A stretch of DNA of 64,000 nt from TOLSYN sp963849065. Lineage in GTDB: Bacteria; Acidobacteriota; Terriglobia; Terriglobales; Acidobacteriaceae. Of this stretch, positions 34,151-41,980 are shown one piece after another. Positions within the stretch are counted from its first letter, which is position 1, and every line of letters starts with the position of its first letter. The stretch is taken from positions 496,001-560,000 of the forward strand of contig CAWKFM010000005.1 of assembly GCA_963849065.1 (NCBI GenBank), written 5' to 3'. The translations under genes and the position numbers were made by a program. The notes under the pieces were generated by a model. The model saw only the letters and a list, made by a program, of their open reading frames with translations, had not been told where the DNA came from and made no database searches.

Positions 34151-34717
34151 CTAGAGATGCTTAACAAACTTCAACGAGGCGGCGTTCATGCAATAACGCA
34201 GATATGTAGGTTTGGGGCCGTCCTCAAAAACATGGCCCAGATGCGCCTCGCATTCGGTACAGGAAACCGCGTTACGGCTCATTCCCAGGCTCATGTCGCT
34301 GCTGGTACGGACGTTTTCTTCGGCAATCGGCTGCCAAAAACTTGGCCATCCAGTCCCTGAATCGAACTTCGTATCGGAACTGAACAGAGCGTTGCCACAG
34401 CAAATGCAGCGATAGAGTCCTTTGTCGTGGATGTCGTATTGGCCACTGAAGGCTCTTTCAGTTCCTTCCTCACGGGTGACCTCGAATTGCAATGGCGTCA
34501 ATTGTTGCCTCCACTCGGCGTCTGTTTTGTGCACCTTTTTGACGCGAGCAGGCCCGAGTTTCTGCCCAGAGTCGTCGAATTGGATGACTGTCACAGTGTC
34601 TGTTTCGTCCGGGTTGGCCTTCGCCGCACCAAACGCAGAACCACGCAGCCAAGCCAGCAGACTGCCCCCAGCAACCGCTAGTACGGAATTGCCCAAAAAA
34701 CTTCTGCGACTCAACAT
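34151..34717 (-). CDS. msrB: Peptide methionine (R)-S-oxide reductase with Tat-type signal
   Basis: 188 residues from ATG 34717 (AGGAG upstream). The N-terminus LSRRSFLGNSVLAVAGGSLL is a twin-arginine export signal. The MsrB domain has zinc pairs CICC and CTEC, FDSGTGWPSFWQP, HLGHVFEDG and the catalytic Cys in LRYCMNAASLKF. It repairs oxidised methionine in envelope proteins. It stands alone between two tRNA-Met fragments and may have arrived or moved with the element that left them. Confidence 0.93.
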   Translation of the reverse strand: MLSRRSFLGNSVLAVAGGSLLAWLRGSAFGAAKANPDETDTVTVIQFDDSGQKLGPARVKKVHKTDAEWRQQLTPLQFEVTREEGTERAFSGQYDIHDKGLYRCICCGNALFSSDTKFDSGTGWPSFWQPIAEENVRTSSDMSLGMSRNAVSCTECEAHLGHVFEDGPKPTYLRYCMNAASLKFVKHL

Positions 34718-34869
34718 GTTTTGTCTCCTATTCAATAGCGACACCTCATGCTCTGCACTTTGGACGCGTGCGCCATTGGAAAGTTACAGACGCGTCCCTG
34801 TTTGGCAAGCGCACCGAGCCGGCCGTGACAGCTTGGCTCGTAAACAATAGAAGATCCAGGAGATTTCTT

Positions 34870-34915
34870 GGTGGCGGCGCGTGGACTCGAACCACGGACC
34901 TACGGATTATGAGTT
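34870..34915 (-). tRNA. Second partial tRNA-Met (CAU) 3' half, att-site-like
   Basis: On the minus strand CTCATAATCCGTAGGTC, CGTGGTTCGAGTCCACG (T-arm), CGCCGCC, A and CCA complete a 3' half with an encoded CCA end. The 5' acceptor GGCGGCG and D-arm are absent. It shares 17 bases from the anticodon loop (34897-34913) with the fragment at 33861-33877, the expected core of an integrase attachment site. Confidence 0.7.
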
Positions 34916-35366
34916 CGGCGGTCGCGGTCCGTTTTATCCTCCGCGAGCTGATGCGGGACGCTCTCCGTTCTGCACTGGTTACGGGCTCTCGCCGACTGTG
35001 ACAGTGCCTATCTCGGCATTTGAGCGGCAGCGCGGGTGGGTCTACAGGAAGGACACGATGTGAATCTGCACCACCGGCCTCTCCCTTAATTCTGTAGCGC
35101 GGTATAGCGCGGTAAAGAGGGTGTATTCGGGGGTACTAGAGGAGTGGTATTAGATAGCCTGAGGGGGTTCAGTCACAGCAGTAAGCCAATGTAAAGAGGC
35201 GATTTAGCCAGCAATACTGGGAAATTCAAGCACACCTCGGTGGTCTATCCCTTCTTCGGCACCAATCCAGACTCGGTCCCAACGATTCTATTGCTGCCCG
35301 GTAGGCAAAACGATTAATCGCCTCCAAGTGGTTCACATGGTGTCCTTGCGAACACTTCCGGATGCT
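34916..35366. other. Intergenic stretch, no gene seen
   Basis: No frame with a ribosome site or recognised family. It may be the degraded remainder of the element that used the tRNA-Met sites. Confidence 0.4.
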
Positions 35367-35423
35367 GTTCCCGGAAGTGTTGTCGAGTTCCCGAAATATT
35401 TGTCAGTTCCCGGAATTGTTGTC
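35367..35423. repeat. Three 18-bp direct repeats, GTTCCCGGAANTGTTGTC
   Basis: Copies at 35367-35384, 35387-35404 (GTTCCCGAAATATTTGTC) and 35406-35423, with a period of 19-20 bases. CACTTCCGG (35353-35361) is inverted to CCGGAAGTG in copy 1. This resembles repeated transposase-binding sites at the end of an insertion sequence; no transposase is nearby. Confidence 0.6.
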
Positions 35424-35457
35424 CGTGAACAGGGGGGGCGAAGCGTGCTCCTCCGAT

Positions 35458-37332
35458 CTACTCTACCGTTACCGACTTGGCGAGGTTGCGCGGCTGGTCC
35501 ACGTCGCAGCCGCGGCGCACCGCAATGTGATAGGCCAGCAACTGTAGCGGCACAATCTCCAGAATCGGCAGCAGCATCTCCGGCGCGGGGGGAATAAAGA
35601 TGACGTGGTCGGCGGCCTCGGCTATGTCCTCGTCGCCCTCGGTGGCAACGGCAATCACCCGGCCCGAGCGCGCCTTGACTTCCTTCAGATTGGAGATCGT
35701 CTTTTCATAGCGCAGCACCGAGCCCGCATCGTTTTTGTCCTGCGTGGCCAGAATCACCACCGGAAGGTCCTCGTCGATCAGCGCGTTGGGGCCGTGCTTC
35801 ATCTCTCCGGCCGCATAGCCTTCGGCGTGAATGTAGGAGATCTCCTTCAGCTTCAGCGCTCCCTCCAGCGCAATCGGGAAGTGGATGCCGCGTCCCAGGA
35901 ACAGGAAGTCCTGCACCCGCTGGTAGGTGCGCGCCAACTCCTCGATCTCCTCTTCGCGCGAGAGTACGGCTTCCAGTGCTCCGGGCAGCCGCGCCAACTC
36001 CTGCGTCAGCTTGACCGACTCTTCGCCGCTGATGGTGCCGCGCACCTGCGCCAGGTACAGCGCAAACAGAAACAGCGCCGTCAACTGCGCGGTAAATGCC
36101 TTGGTCGAGGCCACGCCGATCTCCGGTCCGGCGTGAGTGTAGATGGTGCCGTCGGCTTCGCGCGCAATCATGGCGCCCACCACGTTGCAGATGGCCAGCG
36201 TCTTGGCGCCGCGGCTCTTGCATTCGCGCTGCGCCGCAATGGTGTCGGCGGTCTCGCCCGACTGCGTGATCAGCAGCCCCATCTCGTTTTTTTCGATCAG
36301 CGGATTGCGGTAGCGGAACTCGCTGGCGTAATCCACCTCCACAGGAACCCGCGCCAGCCGCTCGATCATGTACTTGCCCGCCAGTCCGGCGTGCCAACTG
36401 GTGCCGCAGGCGGCGATGTTCAGCTTGCGCAGGTTGCGGAACTCTTCTTCGGAGACATCCATCTGCTCCAGAAATACCTTGCCCGTGTCGAACGAGACGC
36501 GTCCCATTGCGGTGTCCCGCACCGCCCGCGGCTGCTCATAGATTTCCTTAAGCATGAAGTGCTTGAAGCCGCCCTTTTCCGCCATGATGGGGTCCCAGGT
36601 AATGTGCTGCACCTCGCGCCGCACCGGCGTTCCATCAAAATCCGTCAGGCTCACGCCCTCGGGTGTGAGCACCGCGAGATCGCCATCGCCCAGGAAGAAC
36701 AGGTCGCGGGTGTGATACAGAATGGCGGGCACGTCGCTGGCCACAAAGTACTCATCCTTGCCCAGTCCGATCACCGCCGGCGGCCCGTTGCGCGCCGCAA
36801 TAATCTTGTTGGGCTCCGTGCTGCAGATCACCGCCATCGCAAACACGCCGTTCAGCTTCTTCACCGTCATCCGCACGGCTTCTTCCAGCGAAATCTTCTT
36901 GTCCGGATTTTCCAGGATAAAAAACTTCTCGATCAGGTGCGCGATGACCTCGGTATCGGTCTCCGTCTTGTAGGTGTGTCCCTCTTCGCGCAGTTGCTTT
37001 TTGAGCGCAAGATAGTTTTCCACGATCCCGTTGTGCACGACGACGATGGTTCCGCTGCAGTCGCGGTGCGGGTGCGCGTTCTCCTCGCTCGGACGCCCGT
37101 GCGTAGCCCAGCGCGTGTGGCCGATGCCATAGGTGCCGTCGATCGGGTTGTGGCGGATCACCTCTTCCAGGTTGCGCAGCTTGCCCTCGGCGCGCCGGAT
37201 CTGCAGCCCATGTTCGCCTCCGGCCACGGCGATTCCCGCCGAGTCGTAGCCGCGATACTCCAACCGCCGCAGCCCGTCCACAATCACCGGCACCACCTGC
37301 TTCTTACCGATATAGCCAACAATTCCGCACAT
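35458..37332 (-). CDS. glmS: Glucosamine-6-phosphate synthase (isomerizing)
   Basis: 624 residues from ATG 37332 (GGGAG upstream), so the catalytic Cys is residue 2 (MCGIVGYIG). The glutaminase domain has HTRWATHGRPSEENAHPH and NGIVENYLALK. Two SIS domains follow (ACGTSWHAGLAGKYMIERL, ITQSGETADTIAAQRECK, FLGRGIHFPIALEGALKLKE) and the end is QPRNLAKSVTVE. It makes glucosamine-6-phosphate from fructose-6-phosphate and glutamine, for cell wall precursors. Full length. A longer frame to 37392 runs into a repeat. Confidence 0.96.
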   Translation of the reverse strand: MCGIVGYIGKKQVVPVIVDGLRRLEYRGYDSAGIAVAGGEHGLQIRRAEGKLRNLEEVIRHNPIDGTYGIGHTRWATHGRPSEENAHPHRDCSGTIVVVHNGIVENYLALKKQLREEGHTYKTETDTEVIAHLIEKFFILENPDKKISLEEAVRMTVKKLNGVFAMAVICSTEPNKIIAARNGPPAVIGLGKDEYFVASDVPAILYHTRDLFFLGDGDLAVLTPEGVSLTDFDGTPVRREVQHITWDPIMAEKGGFKHFMLKEIYEQPRAVRDTAMGRVSFDTGKVFLEQMDVSEEEFRNLRKLNIAACGTSWHAGLAGKYMIERLARVPVEVDYASEFRYRNPLIEKNEMGLLITQSGETADTIAAQRECKSRGAKTLAICNVVGAMIAREADGTIYTHAGPEIGVASTKAFTAQLTALFLFALYLAQVRGTISGEESVKLTQELARLPGALEAVLSREEEIEELARTYQRVQDFLFLGRGIHFPIALEGALKLKEISYIHAEGYAAGEMKHGPNALIDEDLPVVILATQDKNDAGSVLRYEKTISNLKEVKARSGRVIAVATEGDEDIAEAADHVIFIPPAPEMLLPILEIVPLQLLAYHIAVRRGCDVDQPRNLAKSVTVE

Positions 37333-37361
37333 GCGCGACTCCCTGCAATGAGAACGAATGA

Positions 37362-37424
37362 ATCCGGGTGGCCCATACTCCGGGTGGCCCATCTATGCCT
37401 TCTTTTGGCATAGATGGGGGACGG
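37362..37424 (-). repeat. Dispersed palindrome with duplicated GGGCCACCCGG tail
   Basis: On the minus strand CCCATCTATGCC, loop AAAAGAA, GGCATAGATGGG, then CCACCCGG, followed by a second ATGGGCCACCCGG. It lies between purS and glmS. Member of the palindrome family found at least eight times in this window. Confidence 0.65.
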
Positions 37425-37445
37425 GAAATCTAGCGAATTCCGGGA

Positions 37446-37691
37446 CTAATCCTCCAGCGAGTAATGAAACTCTTCGATCACCGGATTAGTCAGGACCTCG
37501 CTGGCCATCCGCTCCACTTCGGAGCGGGCCGCTTCGCGGTCCAGGCTGCCATCGAGCGAGAGCTCAAAAAACTTGCCCTGGCGCACATCGGCAACTCCCT
37601 TGTACCCCATCTTGGTCAACGCGCCCTGAATGGTCTTGCCCTGGGGATCAAGGACGCTCTTCTTCATCGAGACGTAAACGTAGGCTTTCAT
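37446..37691 (-). CDS. purS: Phosphoribosylformylglycinamidine synthase subunit PurS
   Basis: 81 residues, full length: MKAYVYVSMKKSVLDPQGKT, MGYKGVADVRQGKFFEL, MASEVLTNPVIEEFHYSLE. PurS bridges PurL and PurQ in the fourth step of purine synthesis. purL and purQ are not in the window. AGGAACTC-type ribosome site upstream. Confidence 0.92.
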   Translation of the reverse strand: MKAYVYVSMKKSVLDPQGKTIQGALTKMGYKGVADVRQGKFFELSLDGSLDREAARSEVERMASEVLTNPVIEEFHYSLED

Positions 37692-37718
37692 GAGTTCCTC
37701 AATTATAAATGCACGCCA

Positions 37719-38492
37719 TCACAGCCCGAACAGATCCCGCAGCCGCCGCGTCTGCGCCCGGCTCACCGGAATCTCCGTCTGCTTGCGGTCGTCCATGCGG
37801 ATCTGGTAGCTGCTCTTGAACCACGGAACGACTTCCTTGATCCGGTTGATGTTCACCAGAAACGAGCGGTGCGCGCGCCAGAACAGGTTCGAGTCCAGCG
37901 AACTCATCAGCTCCTCCAGCGTGCGGCAGTTGGACTGGCCTTCCATGCTCTGCGCCACCACCGTGATCACCCCGTCCTCAATCGAGGCGAAGCAGATTTC
38001 CTTCTGATCCACTAAAAACAGGCGGCTGTTGGCCTTCAGCAGAATCTTGGTGGTCTGCGGCTTCTGCTGCTCTTCCAAGAGCTTCACCAACGTGTCCAGC
38101 TTTTCGCTGGGAGCCACCTCCGGCTCTTGCGCCTTGCGGGCTTTTTCCACCGCCTGCACAATGCGCTTCCGGTCGTAAGGCTTCAGAACGTAGTCCAGCG
38201 CGCTCACCTCAAAGGCCTTTACTGCATACTGGTCGAAGGCCGTGGTGAACACAATCTTTGGCAGAGGAATCTTTTTCTCCAGCAGCTTCTTGATCACTCC
38301 GAAGCCGTCCAGCCCCGGCATCTGCACATCCAGAAACACCAGCTCCGGCGTGAGTTCCTTGATCAGGTTCACCGCCTCCAGCCCGTTCTTGCCCTGGCCG
38401 ATCACGTCGAGGTCTTCAACATCGCGCAGCAGATACGAGAGCTCGTCGCGCGCCAGCTCTTCATCGTCCACAATAATCACGGATAGCGCCAT
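37719..38492 (-). CDS. LytTR-family response regulator
   Basis: 257 residues from ATG 38492 (GAGGA upstream). The receiver domain has VDDEELARDEL, the phospho-acceptor Asp in LVFLDVQMPGLDGFG and Lys in DYVLKPYDRKR. A linker (~130-150) precedes a LytTR DNA-binding domain (FLVDQKEICFASIEDGVITV, RAHRSFLVNINRIKEVVPWF). No partner kinase is adjacent. LytTR regulators bind repeated sites upstream of target genes; none was identified here. Confidence 0.9.
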   Translation of the reverse strand: MALSVIIVDDEELARDELSYLLRDVEDLDVIGQGKNGLEAVNLIKELTPELVFLDVQMPGLDGFGVIKKLLEKKIPLPKIVFTTAFDQYAVKAFEVSALDYVLKPYDRKRIVQAVEKARKAQEPEVAPSEKLDTLVKLLEEQQKPQTTKILLKANSRLFLVDQKEICFASIEDGVITVVAQSMEGQSNCRTLEELMSSLDSNLFWRAHRSFLVNINRIKEVVPWFKSSYQIRMDDRKQTEIPVSRAQTRRLRDLFGL

Positions 38493-38537
38493 AGGTGTCC
38501 TCAAACCGCTGCCCACGAGTATAGAACAATGCGCCTG

Positions 38538-38578
38538 CCATGCGCCCGCGGCTGGCAGCGGAGCGTTACCCATCTCCA
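38538..38578. repeat. GC-rich dispersed repeat GCGCCCGCGGCTGGCAGC...
   Basis: GCGCCCGCGGCTGGCAGC followed by GGAGCGTTACCCATCTCC. A near copy lies inside the coding sequence at 40786-40826, with a partial third copy just before it. Confidence 0.6.
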
Positions 38579-38697
38579 CTATGCGCCCGTGGGCACAGGG
38601 CAAGTCGGGTAACGCGACGACGGACGCCGAGCGCCTGCGGGCCCTTGGGCCATTTTCGCAACGGAGGCGAAGCCCGCGTGCCGTACACTGGATAGGT

Positions 38698-39483
38698 ATG
38701 AGTGAAGTGATCTACGGCATCCATTCCATCGGCGAAGCCCTCAAACGCGGCGGCCGCCGCTTTGACTATGTCGCCGTCTCGCGCGACCGCACCGATAACC
38801 GTCTGCAGAGCATTCTCGACGACTGCCGAGCCCAGGGCATCAGCGTCCGCTTTGTCCCCCGCGAAGACATCGACCGCGAAACCCGCACCAACACCCACCA
38901 GGGAATCATGGCCGTCACCTCGCGCAAGGAATACACCGGCGTCGAGGAATTGCTGGAGACCAAGTACGGCCAGTACAGCTTCCTGCTGGTGCTCGACGGC
39001 GTCGAGGACCCGCACAACCTGGGCGCGCTGCTCCGCTCCGCCGACGGCGCCGGAGTGGATGGTGTGGTCATTCCCGAGCGCCGCGCCGCCGGCATCACCG
39101 GCACCGTGGTCAAGGCGTCGGCTGGAGCGAGCGAGCACCTCCGCGTCGCGCGCGTGGTCAACATCGCGCGCACCCTCGATGATCTCAAGGCGAACAACGT
39201 CTGGGTCGTTGGCCTCGACGAGCGCGGCGAAAAGAGCTACGACCAACTCGACTACAACATGAACTGCGCCATCGTCATGGGCGCCGAAGGCAAGGGACTG
39301 CACGACCTGGTGCGCCGCAAATGCGACATGCTGGTCTCCATTCCCATGATGGGTGCGGTTTCGTCCCTGAACGTCTCCGTCGCCGGCGGCATCGTGATGT
39401 ACGAAGTCCAGCGCCAGCGCCGCCTGGCGCAAGCGCCCGCTCCCCAAAAGTCCGTCAAACGCAAGAAGCCGAGCGAGGATTAG
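38698..39483 (+). CDS. rlmB: 23S rRNA (guanosine-2'-O-)-methyltransferase, RlmB/TrmH type
   Basis: 261 residues from ATG 38698. The substrate-binding domain starts MSEVIYGIHSIGEALKRGGR. The SpoU methylase domain has the knotted motifs LDGVEDPHNLGALLRSADGA, NCAIVMGAEGKGLHDLVRRK and IPMMGAVSSLNVSVAGGIVM. Target G2251 is inferred from the family. A Lys-rich tail QKSVKRKKPSED is extra. Divergent from the LytTR regulator. Confidence 0.92.
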   Translation: MSEVIYGIHSIGEALKRGGRRFDYVAVSRDRTDNRLQSILDDCRAQGISVRFVPREDIDRETRTNTHQGIMAVTSRKEYTGVEELLETKYGQYSFLLVLDGVEDPHNLGALLRSADGAGVDGVVIPERRAAGITGTVVKASAGASEHLRVARVVNIARTLDDLKANNVWVVGLDERGEKSYDQLDYNMNCAIVMGAEGKGLHDLVRRKCDMLVSIPMMGAVSSLNVSVAGGIVMYEVQRQRRLAQAPAPQKSVKRKKPSED

Positions 39484-39533
39484 CGTTGCGCCGCTTTGCG
39501 TCTGTGGTGTTCAGTGCGCCCTTCCGCGCGATG

Positions 39534-39579
39534 ACGGGTGCGCCACCTTCCACGCCGAGCTTTTCGGCGTTAAGGTGGG
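39534..39579 (-). repeat. Dispersed palindrome (CCACCTTAACGCCG type) with GGCGCACCC tail
   Basis: On the minus strand CCACCTTAACGCCG, loop AAAAGC, TCGGCGTGGAAGGTGG then CGCACCC. It overlaps the start region of the following gene, ending just upstream of its ATG. Confidence 0.6.
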
Positions 39580-39587
39580 AGAGAAGC

Positions 39588-41372
39588 ATGCTCGCACCTC
39601 TGTTTCGTGCGCTTGCCTTTGCATTGGTCTCGCTGTTGTTTGCCATACCCGCTCTTGCATTGGACCGCAACGCCTTCGCCTTCACCCATTACGATCTGCA
39701 GCTCACCGTCGATCCGCACGAGCAGGCTCTCACTGCCGAAGGCACGGTCGAGCTGCGCAACATCTCCAGCCAGGCGCAGAGCGAGGCCGCGCTGCAGATT
39801 TCCAGTTCGCTGCACTGGCTCTCGGTGCTTGCCGGAGGCGCTCCCGTTGAGTGGCTGGCGCAGAGCTACACCAGCGACATCGACCACACCGGGCAGCTCA
39901 GCGAGGCTATCGTGAAGTTCGATACGCCTCTTGCACCCGGCGCAACTATCGTCCTCAACCTGCGTTACTCCGGCACCGTGCTCAAGGATGCCACCCGCCT
40001 TGAACGTATCGGAACTCCTCACCAGATCGCGCTGCGCAGCGATTGGGATGAGATCAGCGACCGCTTTACCGCCCTGCGCGGCGCGGGCTTCGTCGTCTGG
40101 TATCCGGTCTCCATCGACGCGGCCAATCTTAGCCAGGGCAACGAACTGTTTGAAGCCTTGCGCGGCTGGCGCGAGCGCCAGTCTTCCTCGCTGCTGCGGG
40201 TGCAGCTCTCGCGCGTGCCTCCGGCCGAAGGCGACGAGGAAGCGTTTACGTTTCTCGGCAACGGCACGGGCGCCGCCTCCGGCTACTCCCTCACCCAGGA
40301 ATTTCGCGGCGTTGATCCGGTCATCGTCCTGCTCGACAATCCGGCTGAAACCACGGACCGGCCGCGTGTCGCCGCCTACTACACGGCCGCCCACGTCAAT
40401 GCGGCGCGCGATTACATGGCGGCCGTCGAGAGCGTCATACCGCCGCTCGAAGAATGGTTCGGCACCCCGCGCAACAAAATCGTCCTGGTCGAGCTTACCG
40501 ACCTGGACGCGCTGCCCTACGACGTCGGACCCTACTACTTTGTGCCCATGCGCAACGTCCCTCATGTCGCCGCCGAGGTAGCCCTGGCGCGCCCGGTGGC
40601 TCACGCCATGTTCGAATCGCCGCGCCCCTGGATCCGCGAAGGCCTCGCCAACTTTGCGCAGGCCATCATCCGTGAACACCAGGCCGGACGCGCCGCCGCA
40701 CTCGCATATCTCGGGCAGTTCAGTTCCTCGCTTGCCGTGGCTGAAGAGGAATCACATACGCCCGCGGCCGGCAGCACCCCTGCGCCCGCGGCCGGCAGCG
40801 AAGCGTTACCCGTCTCCGCCGATACTCCGCCCGCCATCGGTCCGCAGCCGCTCATCACCACTGCCGACGAAATTTTCTTTCGCACCAAAGCCGCCTATGT
40901 GTGGTGGATGCTGCGCGACCAACTGGGCGACCGTCCTCTGCAATCCGCACTGGCTGCTTACCGCGCCGCTGATGACCGCGACACCGGAACCATGCAGCGA
41001 CTCATCGAGCGACAGTTCTCGCCGCGTCGCGACCTGGAATCGTTCTTCGATGACTGGGTCTATCGCGACCGCGGATTGCCGCAGCTGCGCATCGTCTCCA
41101 CCGATGTGCGCAAGACCCTCGGCGGGCAGACGGTGACCGCCGTGACGGTGGAGAATCTGGGCGAGGCCGGCTGCGAGGTCCCCGTCCTGGTGCGGTCAGC
41201 CTCCGCCGAAGGCAGGGAGCGGCTGCTGGTGCCCGCCAAAAGCAAGGCCACCGTGCGCGTCTCCCTCACCGGCGCCCCCACCGAGGCCGAGGTCAACGAT
41301 GGCAGTGTTCCCGAAGCCGACCACCGCGACCACGTTGTCGCCATCGCGCCTCCACCGCCTGACCAGCCGTAG
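39588..41372 (+). CDS. Secreted M1-like peptidase-fold protein, probably catalytically dead
   Basis: 594 residues from ATG 39588. A signal peptide ends IPALALD. The N-terminal beta domain (FTHYDLQLTVDPHEQALTAEG) and the gluzincin region resemble M1 aminopeptidases, but where HExxH is expected the sequence is LARPVAHAMFESPRPWIREGLANF: the first His and Glu are absent, while the second His and the downstream Glu remain. RRDLESFFDDWVYRDRGLPQL fits the M1 helical domain. A repeat-derived insert (TPAAGSTPAPAAGSEALPVS) sits near residues 390-415. It may be a structural or peptide-binding protein. Confidence 0.7.
   Translation: MLAPLFRALAFALVSLLFAIPALALDRNAFAFTHYDLQLTVDPHEQALTAEGTVELRNISSQAQSEAALQISSSLHWLSVLAGGAPVEWLAQSYTSDIDHTGQLSEAIVKFDTPLAPGATIVLNLRYSGTVLKDATRLERIGTPHQIALRSDWDEISDRFTALRGAGFVVWYPVSIDAANLSQGNELFEALRGWRERQSSSLLRVQLSRVPPAEGDEEAFTFLGNGTGAASGYSLTQEFRGVDPVIVLLDNPAETTDRPRVAAYYTAAHVNAARDYMAAVESVIPPLEEWFGTPRNKIVLVELTDLDALPYDVGPYYFVPMRNVPHVAAEVALARPVAHAMFESPRPWIREGLANFAQAIIREHQAGRAAALAYLGQFSSSLAVAEEESHTPAAGSTPAPAAGSEALPVSADTPPAIGPQPLITTADEIFFRTKAAYVWWMLRDQLGDRPLQSALAAYRAADDRDTGTMQRLIERQFSPRRDLESFFDDWVYRDRGLPQLRIVSTDVRKTLGGQTVTAVTVENLGEAGCEVPVLVRSASAEGRERLLVPAKSKATVRVSLTGAPTEAEVNDGSVPEADHRDHVVAIAPPPPDQP
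40763..40826 (+). repeat. GC-rich dispersed repeat inside a coding sequence
   Basis: GCCCGCGGCCGGCAGC occurs twice in tandem. The second copy continues GAAGCGTTACCCGTCTCC, matching the intergenic copy at 38538-38578. It is read in frame as APAAGSEALPVS, so a mobile repeat has inserted without breaking the gene. Confidence 0.65.
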
Positions 41373-41455
41373 CCTTCCGCTCGCGGTTGCAACTTTTCTC
41401 CGCTCAGCCTACCTTCTAAACGGAATGAATATGGAAATCGCGCGAGGGCGGTGCG

Positions 41456-41637
41456 TTGAAATTTCGGGATTTGCAAAGGATGATCGAGGAGGATGGATGG
41501 AAGCAGATTCGACAGCGTGGCAGCCACCAACACTTCGCTCATCCAGTCAAGCCCGGAATTGTTACCCTTGCCGACCCGGCAAAGACGTGCCAGCCGGGAC
41601 ACTCAACAGCATCAAAAAACAAGCGGGGATTAAGTAA
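41456..41637 (+). pseudogene. hicA: HicA toxin gene, frameshifted
   Basis: From TTG 41456 one frame gives MKFRDLQRMIEEDGW, RQRGSHQHFAHPVKPGIVTL (HicA with the catalytic His in GSHQHF). The C-terminus DVPAGTLNSIKKQAGIK is found in a different frame ending at 41637. One or two bases were lost near 41568-41580 (reading LADPAK instead of the usual AG-HPGKD). The hicB start overlaps the stop of the second frame (TAATG), which confirms the original frame. A sequencing error is possible. Confidence 0.8.
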
Positions 41638-41858
41638 TGCAATATCTCGTGGTGTATGAACAGTCGCAGGACGGATGGGGTGCGTATGTACCAGATCTTC
41701 CAGGCCTGGGTGTGGTGGGAGATACCTTCGAAGAGGTGCAGCAGCTTATAACGGACGGAATCACCTTCCATCTCGAAGCGCTCAAAGAACACGGCGATCC
41801 GCTTCCCGAGCCAAGCGCCAGGTCTGCGTATATCCCGGTTGCCGAGGGGATTGCATGA
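41637..41858 (+). CDS. hicB: HicB-family antitoxin
   Basis: 73 residues. MQYLVVYEQSQDGWGAYVPD, LPGLGVVGDTFEEVQQLITD and GDPLPEPSARSAYIPV are the HicB RNase-H-like fold. No extra DNA-binding domain. Overlaps the hicA stop by one base. With hicA broken, it is an orphan antitoxin. Confidence 0.88.
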   Translation: MQYLVVYEQSQDGWGAYVPDLPGLGVVGDTFEEVQQLITDGITFHLEALKEHGDPLPEPSARSAYIPVAEGIA

Positions 41859-41980
41859 CTTGGGATTGCACCCTTGCAATATAGACCATCGAGCCTTGCG
41901 CAACGCACCGGGCAGCAGTTCTAAAAAGTTGCACTCAGCGAAGGCCCTCTTGAATCAGAGTAGCCTGCAGGGGGAGAAGC

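Noticed and set aside
35605..37413. 602-codon plus-strand open frame opposite glmS
   Set aside because: A shadow of the GC-rich glmS codons on the other strand; composition is His/Arg/Gln-rich nonsense without family motifs.
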